From the NCBI GenBank assembly GCA_977006965.1, contig OZ345376.1, forward strand, positions 930,001 to 994,000: a DNA stretch of 64,000 nucleotides. Direction: 5' to 3'. This DNA comes from Phymatolithon calcareum. Lineage: Eukaryota; Rhodophyta; Florideophyceae; Hapalidiales. The position numbers and the translations under genes are program-made. Of the stretch, positions 23,050-34,926 are shown piece by piece. Under the pieces are notes generated by a model that was not told where the DNA came from, made no database searches, and worked only from the letters and a program-made list of their open reading frames with translations. The first letter of the stretch is position 1; the number at the start of each line of letters is the position of its first letter.

Positions 23050-26000
23050 GCACGGGTTCCGCTTCCACGCAGTGCGACTGGACGACGAAGCATTAACGAA
23101 CGCCTCGTGGGCAGAATGGAACCCAAATCAGAACATTGTTCTAATTTGAAAAGGGAAGCGATTTGTCATAATCGCGGATTTTGGCGCACAACGGCTCCGT
23201 CCTCCTTCCTGGACGGTCGAAGGGGCTTTTCCTCTGTACTTCTCCTTCTCTCAGGAAACGTGGAAAGCTGGTACGGGAAGAATCCTTGCTCATTGAGGAT
23301 TGCAACCTCCACGGGTCCTGGGACCCATACAACTTCGACCCAAGCTCATCCCAAGCTTTTGAAGACTATCTGGAAAGTACGGGCTCCATCGTCCTTAACG
23401 ACGGCACCCCGCATCTGGACACCAGACATGGAACATCAGCAGTGGATATTGCTGCAATCCCCTCGCAATCGGTAGCGGCGTGCCAGTGGGAAGTTCTTCC
23501 GGCGACATTCAGCGACTATCGACCGGTTCTGACGACTATAAAAACACTTACCCAACGACGAAAATGATTCTGTAGTGCTCGATGGTCTCTTAAGAAAGCC
23601 GACTGGAAGGTGTTCTCCGAAACGTTTGACGAAATGCTCCTGGAAGTACCCGGAAACCAGGAAATTATCGACGAAGACAACAGACGCTTTGTAAAAGCCA
23701 TAATTGCAGGCGCTAAACATGCAATACCATGTGGAAACCTTCGGGTGAAAGTGTAGTGGACGGATGCGGCCGCGAACGCCGTGGAGGAGCGCAAGCAGGC
23801 GGCTATCGCATATGGGCATAATCCCTCTCCGGAGAATTTTGACGTACTAGCCTAAGTCAGAGCGAACACGGACGGCGTTATTGCGGCTTCCAAACGTGAT
23901 TTTTGGCGCGAGCGCACCTCCGAGGCCGAAGCCGACCGAGAAGGCTGGCGACTCCTGGCTGCCATCGAACGAAAACGACGTCCTAAAGCAACGATTTTTC
24001 GGGACTGCCGCAAGTCTGATCAAACACTGGCTGACGACATCATCAGGGACTACGTTTCAAAGAGCCGCAACAGGAATAAAGAACAAGACCCTAGATGGAA
24101 GTTTCAGTACCTTGCTGCTGTCAGAAATGTCCGTGGCTCACTTAACAATGAACGAGTATTTTCAATGCGAAAATTATCTGCAGTCATGGGAGCTATGCCG
24201 AGTCGTACCGCAACAGGTCCTGATAAGATTGAAGTCGAAATTCTTTGCAGAATCTCTGCACTCGCAGCTAGTCGCCTTCTTGACCTCGTGAATAGAAGCT
24301 GGCGAGAAGGTGATATTCCTGCGGCATGGCGAGATGTTCTTCTTCTTGGAATACCCAATCCCAACGTCCCTACGAAATTGCGGCCGATATCTTTGTCCTC
24401 CCTGGTCAGCAGAGTTGCCGAACGGCTCGTTGGACTACGCCTTACACCGTGGCTCGAGTTCTAGTTACCTGCGACTCAGGCAGGATTTCGGAGGTTTCGA
24501 GGAACTCGGGAACACATCGCAGCCATGGCTCAACGCACGGCAGATTCTCTATCTCGCCGGCAGAAGTGTGCTGCCCTTTTCGTCGACTTCAGCGCAGCGT
24601 ACTACCGTGTGGTTATTCCCGCATTCCTGGCGAAAATGGGCAACCTAGGCTGTCTCTGCAGTATGCTAGGCTGGATGCGCGCCTATTTGACTGCCCGCCG
24701 AGCTATAGGTTCTTTCAGCGCGACGGTCGGTAGATCATGTACATGGATGCGGCTTGCCAGAAGGCAGCTCTCCTTCACCAAGCCTTCCGAACCTGCACAT
24801 TTTGGATCTGGATGTCAAAGGTCGAGGATGTGGAACAGTTTAGCTTTGCCGATGACACAAGCTTCCATGCGAGAGGTAACAACTGGGATGAAGTCACAGA
24901 GAAATTAAACAAAGCGGCACGGGCCCTATGCAGTTTTTGCAGAAACTTTGAATCAATTTCAACGCAACGAAATGCAAAGTATTAGGTTTTACGGCTGGCG
25001 GAAGACGTCCAAAGGACATACTGAACCAGGCAGTCACTATCGACAGTGAACCAATCGAAGCAACGACCGACTACAAATTTCTGGGGTTGCATTTCGAACA
25101 ACGGCTAAGCTTCAAGAAGCACTGCACAAAAATCTCTTGGAAGCTGAAGGCTAGGACTAGCTACATGCGTGCCCTGAGCGCTGCAAGTTGGGGAGCGGAC
25201 GAGGCCACAATGGAGGCATTCCGGAAGAGTTCCTGCGAACCGATCGCCCTTTACGGTGCACACGCGTACGCGGTGCATGGTTTTGAGACACACATTAGTC
25301 AAGTGGAATCCTCTCGAAACGAGGCAGCTCGTGTTTCCAGTGGTTTTCTGAAGGCAACAAAAAGTGCTAACTTACGTAAACTGACCGGTATTCAAAACCT
25401 GAGGGAAATTGGCGAACAGGATGGGGCTCTGGTAATGGAAAAGGCTTTTCGTATAGACCGGAGGGCACCGGTGGTACAATCAACGAACGAGCGTACCAAA
25501 CCGTCAAAACGCCAAACAAGGTCATGGCGCAACGCCAGCGCCGAGCTCCTGGCATCCAAAGGAATTCTGGCATGGCCGCGGCGCAGTATTTACAGTCCCA
25601 CACCGAAAGACCGCTCGGCTGGCCGGATGTCAATTCTTTACATGCCAATCGCCGCACAGGCGGACGAGGGGGAAAGACTGGAGACGGCGGGAAGGTTCAT
25701 ACGGGAAAGGAATGCGGAACACCCGGCGGACATGGAAATATGGACGGATGGCAGCGTTGGTGCAATACCGGAAACAGCTCTGCAGAGCCTAGCCGAAAAC
25801 GAAAGAGTTTCTGTCCGATGAGACGAAGGATGGTACACCGCCAACATCAGGACGTTTCTCGCTGCTCAGCACAGAGGTCCCCCAGCCGTCCGGAAATTTG
25901 AATCTCGACATCGGAAACAACCATACATTCTGCTGATATACGACAATGGGGACGAACACGCGTATCAGACGTCCCCCACTGACTCCCAGATGCGAGTCAA

Positions 26001-26890
26001 CATCTGCGACGAGGACGGCGACACTCTCGATATGTACAGAAGCATCCCCAGTCTGGTAGGTGGAGCAGGTATCTTGATCTTACGCGGGGACAACGTACTG
26101 AACGAAATTGGCATGAGCACGGGAGCGATCGGTTCGTCCTTCGACGCCGAGGTAGTCCCGGCGGTCCGAGCTTTCGAAGCCGTACTACAACTGGAATTCG
26201 ATGGAGAACACATTCGGTGGTTCACCGACATTAGGAGCTGTCTGGATGCATTGGCCGGACAGCCTCGGATATATGGCGAAATGACAAGGAAGCTGTGGGT
26301 AGCCACGCAGGCATTGATGGAGGGCAACGTCACCATCGAGGCGATTTGTGTTCCAAGCCACTGTGGAATACCTGGAAACGAGAAAGCAGACGAGCTTTCT
26401 CGTCGAGCCATTACGGAATCAGATATCGTGACGCATCAAGGCGTACCCTTGACCATGGAAGCCGCGCGGTCCATAATTAAACCGCTCAATTCGATGAAAC
26501 CAAGAAGTGTACATTTTCTACCCAGAACTCCAGATAAGTCACAGACGTGCTGAAGTAATCCTAAATCAACTTTCCGCCGAATGCTGCTCGCTGGTAGCTG
26601 CTTTTCACCGGAAGGACGATGGCTCGGCGGAATACGATCCCATGTGCAAGGCCTGTCCAGGTGGAACCAGAGAAACTGTTGATCACTTAATTCTTCGCTG
26701 TAGTTGGCGTGCTTTATCAAGACAGCGGACTATTGGTAGAGTAGGCCCAAAATCGGTAGAGGAATTATGTAGGGAGAAACCGCTTGAAGCACTCAAATTC
26801 GTGAACAGTGAGGGGTTTCTTGACAACCCCTGATGTTAACTCTAGTTAACGTCTTCTGCAGTAAAGAAAGAAAGATTAAATAAATGATGC
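23050..26890 (+). mobile_element. Damaged LINE retrotransposon (family 1)
   Basis: The plus-strand order is endonuclease C-terminal half, RT, RNase H, CCHC tail and an A-rich 3' end (CAGTAAAGAAAGAAAGATTAAATAAATG). The 5' part (ORF1 and the first half of the endonuclease) is absent, so the copy is probably 5'-truncated. A second 3' copy of this family at 46469-46819 has a 13-bp target duplication, which supports LINE-type integration. Several frameshifts and stops make this copy inactive. Confidence 0.85.
23181..26833 (+). pseudogene. LINE 1 endonuclease-RT-RNase H polyprotein relic
   Basis: The endonuclease end has IEDCNLHGSWDP, STGSIVLNDGTPHLD and FSDYRPVL, where S-D-H is normally expected. 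RT has TGPDKIEVEIL (about 24215), KLRPISLSSLVSRVAERL, ALFVDFSAAYYRV (about 24570) and FSFADDTSFHA with the F-A-D-D catalytic box (about 24840). It is followed by TDYKFLGLHFEQRLSFKKH. RNase H begins MEIWTDGSV (25733) and later has TDIRSCLDAL and VPSHCGIPGNEKADELSR (about 26350). The end carries CKACPGG..DHLILRC, a C-x2-C-x8-H-x4-C knuckle, and LKFVNSEGFLDNP. The product changes frame near 23567, 24465, 24740, 25820 and 26530. Confidence 0.85.
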
Positions 26891-27883
26891 TGCAATTAAA
26901 AATACATCTTTGTCGGAAATATTCCTTCCTGGGCAAGTTTATGAAGGCTCATGTGCAACGGTTTCTCACCAAATGCCCGACATCGGAAGACAACCGGATG
27001 CACTGCGTATGAGAGCGTATGCAAAATTTTTTCAGGTATCTTTCAGCATCGTCAATGGATAATAAGGCCAATACTGCAAACAGCGTTGCAGCTGACGAGT
27101 TTTAACTGGGTCTATAACATGTTTGAATATAAAGGGCTATGTGTGAATGTTCAGAAATTTTTCCTTGCTTTTTAATTGACGAATATCATTTCCGGCTTAT
27201 ATTGCAGGGAGAAATAGAATGATAAAAGGAACACAGTGGGCAGTCTTATTGCGAATATCCAAAAAGATCGAATTAAACTGAGAGAAATGTCTGATGTACT
27301 GATTCAATTCTTTGTGTATCAGCGCTGACACTTGTGTTGTGTCATTGTATTCTTTGTGAGGCAAAACTCTTCACCTAATGGTGTTCCTTTTGCTTGCCTG
27401 CCTCCTTTCTTCTTCAGAGGTTAGGCTCCTTTTTATACTAAACTTATTGAATCATCTATGTGGATAGTTTCCACGTAATTCTATCATTATTGAGTGTTCA
27501 AGTTGAATTAACCATACATGGGTTAATCATGTAGCCCATCAACTCTCGATTTGAGCCTCCTTGCAATATTTCGTGTCGACCCAGTTTTGACACTTAAGAT
27601 GAGTAATTTCTCAATTACTTGAAGGACCAACTCCAACAATGTCGACAAAAGTCCCCCCATGTGGAATAGATGAAGGCAGCTCGAGGAGAACTCACCATGA
27701 TGAGGATAGATCAGGCACTAGATTTCAAGGCAAATGCTCCTGGTCAAACTTTCAGAAGCATCATGTAGACCCATTTCCAACCAGTCTGGCCTTGTAAACG
27801 CACATTGCTACACGCTAGACTCAACGTACCCGAACCCCTTGCTCCGAACTCATCAATTCTCTCGGCTCTTTTTTCGAATCCGT
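26891..27883. other. Stretch without recognised gene
   Basis: AT-rich sequence with short ORFs only. No terminal repeats or domains were recognised before the gypsy 2 LTR. Confidence 0.45.
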
Positions 27884-28141
27884 TGTAGAGTAATCTTACT
27901 TAGATCCCGATTCAAAGAATCAAGGCACATTCAGACACTGTATGCGTAAAAACATTGTACCGTTACAGCAGTCAGACGAGTGCGCCTGTCCTAAGCGCGC
28001 CGCTCGTCAACTGAGAGTTAGATCATATGTTAGAGTCTCTATATTATTCCGCCCCGACGGCTACATAGTCCAGAGGCGGGAGAAGCCCAAGAAAACCGCG
28101 ACCCCACTTTCCTACAAACAGGTTTTCTCCTAGTTGCCACA
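27884..28141 (+). repeat. 5' LTR of gypsy 2
   Basis: 258 bp, TG..CA ends, partner of 39277-39535. No TGG-type primer-binding site follows immediately, so the priming tRNA cannot be assigned. Confidence 0.85.
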
Positions 28142-28310
28142 TTGATCAATTCAAACTAGGCGAATCTGTAGACACGGTCAACCCACACTTACAGGTGTGC
28201 CCGCAAAGCGTGCGCGGCTAACACGTAACCCATCTTCGAATCGACTCGTGCAGTGCGAGGCGCACTCTTCTCGAAAAACCGGATTTCGCTCGCTAATGGT
28301 ACTGGCAAAA

Positions 28311-28526
28311 TGTGGGGTTGTAAATCGCACAAGTTGGCATACTGGTTGTGGTCGGGTTGTTCCCTTGGTGATCCTTCATGGTGTAAGTACGCATGGAAAC
28401 CTATCGTACTGTAATGACTGTAATGCTATCTGTAAGGGCTTGCTGTAAATGCAAGCTGTAATGAAAATTTGAAGGGAACTAGTATTATAGGAAATGGAGG
28501 GTGTGGTAGTGGCGTTGGACGCCACA
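28311..28526 (-). repeat. 3' LTR of chromovirus
   Basis: 216 bp, matched to 36568-36783. The last coding frame of pol (chromodomain ORF) runs into this LTR and stops at 28485. Confidence 0.92.
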
Positions 28527-29261
28527 TCCCTCCCCCCTAAGACGAGAATCGTCTCGATTCTTGGTATTCCTTGAGTGCTTCTTGTGAAATTCGGAGGTCT
28601 TCGGGATCTGCCATGTGTTTTCGTGGTCAGGATATCCTTTCCACTTAACTAAGTATTGTGTATTTCCTCGGCGCTTACGATGCACGAGGATCTTCTCCAC
28701 TTCGTACTCTTCGTGACCGTCTGCGAAAATGACCGCCGTTTCTGGGACAGGGTCTCGGGAAAATACGTCTTGCACAAACGGCTTATGTAGGCTTACATGA
28801 AACGTATCGTGGATGCCGCGTTGTTTCATTGGTGCGGAAATGTCCAATTTGAACGCGACATTGTTGATTTTCTTGGTGATAACGAACGGTCCACAAAACT
28901 TGTGGTGCAGTTTACGGGATCCTGTTCCTTCTTCTCGAGAGAGATTTCTTGTGGAAAGCCATACCTTGTCGTTGACGGAAAAATTGTGCGGAAGACGAGA
29001 CTTATTAGCGTATTCAGCCATCTTAGCATTTTGCTTCTGGATGTTTTCGTACGCGTACTTTGTCGTATCCTGTATTTCCCTAAGGAATGCAGTTACGGAG
29101 GGGTTGTTCGAAGAGAGAGTCTGAATCGGAATGGTTTTTGGATTGATACCGTAATTCAGGTAGATGGGACTACATAGAGTAGTGCTATGAACGACGGAGT
29201 TGTACGCCACTTCAAAGTCTACTAAATGATCGTCCCAGTTGTTTTTCCTGAAATTTTGCAA
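28485..29261 (-). CDS. Chromovirus integrase C-terminus with chromodomain
   Basis: A 258-codon frame forms the C-terminal part of integrase. It carries the GPY/F-type module (KFCGPFVITKKINNVAFKLD, residues 121-140) and a chromodomain at about residues 185-217 (EEYEVEKILVHRKRRG.., YLVKWKGYPDHENTW) with the expected aromatic positions. Chromodomains of this group target new copies to methylated-histone chromatin. It is in a different frame from the upstream integrase core, overlapping it at 29212-29261, so one indel separates them. Confidence 0.9.
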   Translation of the reverse strand: MQNFRKNNWDDHLVDFEVAYNSVVHSTTLCSPIYLNYGINPKTIPIQTLSSNNPSVTAFLREIQDTTKYAYENIQKQNAKMAEYANKSRLPHNFSVNDKVWLSTRNLSREEGTGSRKLHHKFCGPFVITKKINNVAFKLDISAPMKQRGIHDTFHVSLHKPFVQDVFSRDPVPETAVIFADGHEEYEVEKILVHRKRRGNTQYLVKWKGYPDHENTWQIPKTSEFHKKHSRNTKNRDDSRLRGEGCGVQRHYHTLHFL

Positions 29262-29958
29262 AGGCTCGGATCATTTCCTCAACCTTCCTATTGAGTATTT
29301 CGGATTGTCCGTCGGTCTGTGGGTGGTATGTGGAGGGAGCAATCTTGGTTCCTAGGAGTTTGAACAGCGTTTTCCAGAACTTGCTCATGAAAATAGTGTC
29401 TCTGTCAGAAATGATTTTCTGAGGGAGTCCATGGTTTCGGTAGATGTGTTCCTTGAATAGTTTGGACATTTGAACAGCATCTACATTCTCGGGAATTGGT
29501 ATGGAGCGAATCATCTCTGATAATTTGTTGACAACGTTAAGAATTCCAATGTTATTCCGACGCGTTTTCGGAAGAGGTGTTATGAAATCCATCGTGATGG
29601 TTGTCCATTTAGTATCGGGTGGGTCTAGTGGCTGTAGAAAACCAAAAGGCTTGTGGTTTCTTGCTTTAGTTTGTTGGCAGATGCGACAGCCTTGGACATA
29701 ATCGTGAATGGTATCGCGCATGGATTTCCAGTAGTAGAACGGTTGGAGTCGATGCCTAGTCTTCGTTTCACCTAAATGACCAGTGCTTGGGGTGGTATGA
29801 TGGTCATGTAGTAGTTTCAAACGAAATTGTCCAATTGGAACACAAAGTCTCCTGTCTCGATAAAGAAGGCCGTCCTTGACTTTGAAGGGGTCTTTTGGGT
29901 TCTCAAACATGGCCTTGAACTCGGGGTCTTGTGCGTATTCATGTCCCAACTTATTCAC
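29212..29958 (-). CDS. Chromovirus integrase catalytic part
   Basis: The N-terminal zinc-binding region shows H-H..GHLG..CRICQQTK. The catalytic core has TMDFITPLPKT (first D), ISDRDTIF (second D) and PQTDGQSEILNRKVEE (E), i.e. a DD35E-like set that looks intact. The protein joins reverse-transcribed DNA to the host chromosome. The ORF is open for 248 codons, then continues after one frameshift into the chromodomain frame. Confidence 0.9.
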   Translation of the reverse strand: MNKLGHEYAQDPEFKAMFENPKDPFKVKDGLLYRDRRLCVPIGQFRLKLLHDHHTTPSTGHLGETKTRHRLQPFYYWKSMRDTIHDYVQGCRICQQTKARNHKPFGFLQPLDPPDTKWTTITMDFITPLPKTRRNNIGILNVVNKLSEMIRSIPIPENVDAVQMSKLFKEHIYRNHGLPQKIISDRDTIFMSKFWKTLFKLLGTKIAPSTYHPQTDGQSEILNRKVEEMIRAFAKFQEKQLGRSFSRL

Positions 29959-30361
29959 TAGTCGGGCCCAGGTACAGTGGTGGAGATAGAGTTGGCTTGG
30001 AATGTCTTTTCCAACAGGGATTTGAGTAAATCGTTAGCATACTCGGGATTCTTTGGGGGGTCTTTGGGTGCTCTAGAAAGCGCATCCGCGACTCTGTTCG
30101 ATTTTCCTTTGATGTACGCTATGGAGAAATCGAACTCTACTAGGCGTTCTACCCAGCGAACCTGTCTCGGAGACAGATGCTCTTGGGTTTGGAGATATCT
30201 TAGGGGGTGATGATCACTCTGGACTGTAAACTTCCGTCCATGAATGTAACATCTCCATGCTATCAACAATAGCTAATATTTCGAGGTCATGAGCGGCGTA
30301 ATTCTGTTCTGACGTATTTAGCGTACGTGATGTAAACGCGACAATACGGCGTCCGCTAGGT
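29958..30361 (-). pseudogene. Chromovirus RNase H, downstream half
   Basis: This is the part of RNase H after the pogo insertion: LNTSEQNYAAHDLEILA (about 30280-30330) and SDHHPLRYLQTQ, VRWVERLVEFDFSIAYIKG and NRVADALSRAP (30269-29990). With the pogo element and one TA removed, the reading continues from the 33190-33477 segment without loss of a base. A stop or frameshift separates the two pieces near 30270. Confidence 0.85.
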
Positions 30362-30362
30362 A

Positions 30363-33195
30363 CACTGATTACTGCAATTAACCTGGTCCAGGTTAATTTT
30401 GAACCGCAAATTATTTTGCTGAAACGCTAAATAATCTGGACCAGGTTAATTTGGAATCCAGATTAATTAGAGACTGGATACATCGTAGTCAATAACTTGC
30501 ATTAGGAGCAGAATAGCAGTCTTTATCCACCTTTATCGCCCATTAGACAGGCATTTCGGGGGGTACTTTCTGAAGAATGCAAATGTCAACTCTTCAAGGA
30601 CAAGTCTCACATTCAAACACTTTTATTCATTTTGCAGGCATTCTGATCAAGCAATGATAGAATTTTTCTAACCAGACTAGGATTCAATGGAATCCCCCTC
30701 AACGTGAGATCGATGTTTTCAAATTATCTCCTGGAGATTAGAAAAAAGTTGTGACTCCTCCCACTTGGTCGACTTGCCGGTCTCTAAGTCATAGTTTAGT
30801 GACATACCCATTCGAACCATGGCTTTTCGAGCAAAACGTATTCCATTGCTGTCTCTCTGGTGGTTGACATCTCTCACAGAATCTGCAGCCAATCGTAGAA
30901 AGAACCTCTTACCTGGATTGACCAGCTTTCCACTTGAACCAGCCACACCAGGCTTCCATTTTGAGTCTCTAATAAGCTGAACTTTGTACGCATCCCATCT
31001 CCTCCTCCAAGCGTCCTTAATCTTTGAGATAATGAATGAATCGGCGGGCTGTACCAAAGTTGTTGCATTGGTCGGAAATTTGCGAAGGACTGTCTTGACT
31101 TTCTTTAGATTTCGCTCTTGGAGAGGAGTTTGACCATGCCCCTTGGCATTGTCGACAAATAAAACTCTTGTCCTGCCCCCTGACAATTTCTGAATAGCTC
31201 TTTTCTCTGCCACCCACTCAGAGAAAACTCTTTTGTCCATCCATCCACGCCTGCCGGTGCGATAGCATACTGCAGGGACATTATCCGGGACACCTTGTAT
31301 CGGATATGAACATTTGTTGTTGATGAAAACAAGCATTGGAACCTCAATATGTGCATCCGCTCCTCCTGTAATTCTCACCATCATGGTGATCCCCTCATTT
31401 CCCGACACAACATCGGCGTATCGCACTTCTTCCTGTGCACGGAACCCTATATTACGGCCATTGTCCATGTTAAATATGAAGTGCGTCTCGTCAGCATTTT
31501 CAGTGCAGTTTTCGTCCAGAAACCCCGAATCAAAACCTCGTTTCAACTCTCCGAGGTGAGCGGCAACTTCTTTTTCAATTTGAATTTGCTTTTCCGGTGA
31601 GACCGACAAACTTCCTGACTGTGATCGATGAACAAGTTGGTGGTTCATTATGAACGATTGAATCTACCGGTAGGATATTTTGTTCCCAATACGATAATTA
31701 CGACATAGCACACTACGATGAAATGGTGATTGCGGTGGAGCCTCAAGAATGAGAGCCTTTGCGGCACATACGAGAAGAGATGGACTAATTCTGATGCTTG
31801 CAGACTGCATTCGCTCAAACTCTTCTAGGAGCTCTTCGTACAGGCAATGACCCAATCTGACCGCTTCCTCCCACGGCCAGGAAGGGATTTGAAGTTAGCC
31901 CTTTTCACTCCAAATTCTAGACGTCCTGAGATAAGTCCCGTGCGGGAGCCTTCCTTCTTGGTGCTCAAATAAAGGTCTTTCTGCTTCCACCACGCAGTGG
32001 CCTTTGCATGGTTTGCCTTATAGCTTCCAGAAAACATATGAGGAAAATTCGCAATAGCTTTCGCAGCAAGTCTGCTTTTGCCAAACTCGGAATTTTCTTT
32101 CACCATCCATTGGATAACCACCAATCTCTGCGATAGGGTTGAGACGAGGTGATGTTGACGAGTTGACCGGACAGGATTACCCGGTGCTGATAGTGCGAGC
32201 TCATTGCTGACGTCTACGGAGCCATAATTATCGTTAATCGCGATTGGTTCAGAACCAGATTCGAGCGTGGTCTGAGACATATGAAGAAATCTATGCCCAG
32301 CCGGTGATAATAATGCGCGTCCTTCTTCGCCGTCAAGAGGTACGGTGAATGAAGCAAAAACAGCTCGTTCTAAAGGATTTGGAGTCGTGCCGGTCTGCTT
32401 CTTGAGGAATGAAATAAAATGCTCCTTCCATTGATTCGCGATGATACAATTTGGGAACTGGAATAAATGGGAGTTGATCTGCTCCATTGCCGGCTTAATT
32501 TTAGTTTTGTTCTCGGCAATGGTTTGTTCGGCCTTGTTTTTGTCGTAACCAAGGCGATGAAGAAATTGCTTCAGAGCTATTAAACTCTTTTCATGGTTTG
32601 ACTCCATGTTGTATGCATATGCGAAAAGGTTGGGATATGGCTGTTTGGCTGGTTTAAGTCAGAAATTATTCTGCTATATCTTTCATTTATACCATTGGAA
32701 GAGCTTCCCACCATTAAGGCTTTAAAATTTGGACACTGAATTTTATGTCATTAAAAACTAAGAACAGTGTTTAAATTAGTATTATAGGAGCTACAAATTT
32801 GTGTCAGACCTGTAAAGTTACATAATGATGGATCCAAGCATTACTTTTGCGATCGCGCAATAACTTTTGCATCTGAGAAATATGTAAGGCTAGATGAATA
32901 CAGATGACCTGGCCTTTCCATTGAACACGTCATTGTGGATATGTAAATCAGATTACGGCAGCATATATGCGATACAACAGATCCCTGTATATGTTAAAAC
33001 AAAACAGCAATGTAACTGTCAACAGGAATATTCTTTTTGGAAACTTTTAGACTTTAGTGAAGTTGCTTATACTGTAGACCAACACAAATTAACCTGGATA
33101 CCAGGTGCACATGATTGAAACATAAATTAACATGGACCAGTTCATTTATGAATCCAGATTAATTACTATATCCAGGTTAAATGTAGCAATCAGTG
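30363..33195 (-). mobile_element. Pogo/Tigger-like DNA transposon inserted in chromovirus RNase H
   Basis: The ends CACTGATTACTGCAATTAACCTGG (left, positions 30363-30386) and its imperfect inverse ending at 33195 are flanked by TA (30361-30362, 33196-33197). Removing the insert and one TA restores the chromovirus reading frame, which fixes the boundaries. Subterminal copies of TTAACCTGG and CCAGGTTAA occur several times at both ends (30376-30480, 33085-33180), as expected for transposase-binding sites. The transposase is on the minus strand with two lesions. Total length 2833 bp. Confidence 0.92.
30719..32607 (-). pseudogene. Pogo-like DDE transposase with one frameshift and one stop
   Basis: The N-terminal ORF starts ATG 32607 (260 codons) and contains LEFGVKRANFKSLPGRGRKR before the DNA-binding/core linker. 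It is out of frame with the catalytic part by one indel near 31825-31855. In the second frame a TAG at about 31664-31666 interrupts ..KISYR*IQSF. The catalytic ORF (31648-30719, 309 codons) has NADETHFIFN (D53), RVLFVDNAKGH (D166) and LVQPADSFIISKIKDAWRR (D203), a D-D-D set with 36 residues between the last two. The ending GKLVNPGKRFFLRLAADSVR closely recalls oomycete pogo-like proteins, from memory. Only two lesions suggest recent inactivation. Confidence 0.88.
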
Positions 33196-33477
33196 TACAT
33201 CTTGTTCTAGAACAGCTCCGATGGCTTTCATTGACGCGTCCGTGGTTACGATGACGGGATATTCAGGGTGGAAGGTTTGCAATACTGGGGCTGAGGTGAC
33301 CTTCTTTTTCAGGTTTAGAAAGCATGTTCTGTTTCCTTGGTCCATACGAATGGAACATCTTTTGTAAGCTCTGTCAGTGGTTTTGATATCTTGGAGCAGT
33401 CTTTTATGAAACGTCTGTAATAGTTCACCAATCCTAGGAAGGATTGTACGTCTTTCTTGGAGGTCGGCGTTGGCCAA
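33190..33477 (-). pseudogene. Chromovirus RNase H, upstream half
   Basis: Reads VIVTTDASMKAIGAVLEQDV and stops exactly at the pogo insertion, where the element supplies a stop codon. It is in a different frame from RT, so a small indel lies between 33315 and 33477. The first catalytic D (TTDAS) is present. Confidence 0.85.
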
Positions 33478-34338
33478 TCGTCTATGGCTTTGGTCTTATT
33501 GGGATTGATGGCTATGCCAGAGGGTCGCAAAATGAAGCCAAGGTAGTCTACTTCCTGGTCTCCAAAACAACATTTCGATAGCTTTTCGTGGAGCTTTTGC
33601 TTTCTTAGGATTTTCAAGACTTTTCGAATATGGTTAAGGTGATCCTTCCATGTATCGCTGTAGATGAGGATGTCATCGAGGTATACAGTGATGAACTTGT
33701 CAAGATATTCGGAAAAGACTTCGTTCATGAGTGACATGAAAGTGGTTGGCGCATTGATGAGTCCGAACGGTAGGACTTGGAACTCGAAATGCCCATACCT
33801 TTTCCGAAAAGCGATGAGCGGAATAGATTCCTCGTTAAGGCCGATTTGGTGATATCCGCTTCTTAGGTCGATCTTCGTGAAGTACTTGGCTGTAGAGAGT
33901 TGGTCCAAAATGTCGTCCATTCTTGGAAGTGGATAGCTGTTCTTGACGGTAAGGCGGTTAAGAGCTCGATAGTCTACGCAAAGACGCATAGTTCCATCTT
34001 TCTTACTGACGAATAGAACAGGTGCTCCCCACGGGCTTGTACTTGGGCGGATGAAATCTTGTTCTATGAGTTCTTCGAGTTGCTTTTCTAAGTCTTGGAG
34101 CTCTTTGGTAGACTGGGGTACTATTTTCCTTTAGATGTATGGAAAAATCATGAGCGCGCTTTGAGGGTAGTCCTTTAGGCAGTTTCTTTGGGAATACGTC
34201 CTTGAATTCGTTGAGTATCGCACGAATTTCTTGGTTTCTGGTATTCTCGGCGATCTCTTCGTTGGGCTCGGGGATCTTTCGGAGGACGACAGCATACAAG
34301 GGAAAATTTCGTTTTTCATCTTTGGTAATTGCATTCAC
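33315..34338 (-). CDS. Chromovirus reverse transcriptase
   Basis: The 224-codon core frame (33989-33315) contains [53 protein letters not shown], the catalytic YLDDILIYS and [10 protein letters not shown]. Together these form an intact gypsy RT. The upstream frame (34338-34003) carries [13 protein letters not shown] and the start of the RT domain. A shift near 34000 separates them. Among the RT genes in this window it is the least damaged. Confidence 0.9.
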
Positions 34339-34467
34339 GGAGACGAGGTTTGGCCTTGTTGGTTCAGTGGCGACAATGGTGTGATGTTTTCCTTTGTATG
34401 AAAAGTTTACTTCATTCGTGTAACAGTTGATAATGGCCCTTCTATTGGAAGTCCACTTTTTTCCGAG

Positions 34468-34926
34468 TTATACGTCGTAATTCAACGGGCAGACTGCGAA
34501 TCGGAGTTTTTCCGTATAACCACCTATGGTAATGGGGATGTGGTGTACGGTACTTTTCAGGATTTGGCTTGTGCCATTAGCCATGGAGGCGGTTTTATCT
34601 GTGGTTTCAATGGATATACCGTATCGGGTGCAGAACTCTTCCGAAATGTAATTGAGCTCTGCGCCGTCATCGATGAGGATTCTTGCCGAAATGCCAGAAA
34701 CTTTGGCTCTGGTGATAAGGAGACTAGGGTTGGATGGTTCGAAGGGATCACTCTCAAACGATTGGTTCTCGGAGCGCGTTTCAGGAGGAGGGTCAGGAGG
34801 GGGTGGAATAGTCTTCGGAACTGAGGGACGATCAGGCGGTAGATCGGAAGGTTCGTCTATTCTCAGTTCCTCTGGCCTTTTGGGCAGTTTCTCGCCACAT
34901 GACCTTTCTCGCGGCAACGAAGGCAT
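34468..34926 (-). pseudogene. Chromovirus aspartic protease
   Basis: After a proline-rich linker the frame reads LLITRAKVSGISARILIDDGAELNYISEEFC. The active-site triplet is D-D-G where gypsy elements usually have D-S/T-G, so activity is doubtful. The frame overlaps the end of gag (which stops at 34863) in another phase, as is common when pol is reached by frameshifting, but here an indel is equally possible. Confidence 0.75.

Noticed and set aside
28309-28340. Chromovirus LTR region taken at first as an independent solo LTR next to gypsy 2
   Set aside because: The matching LTR at 36568 with the same CAAAA duplication shows it is one end of the full element.
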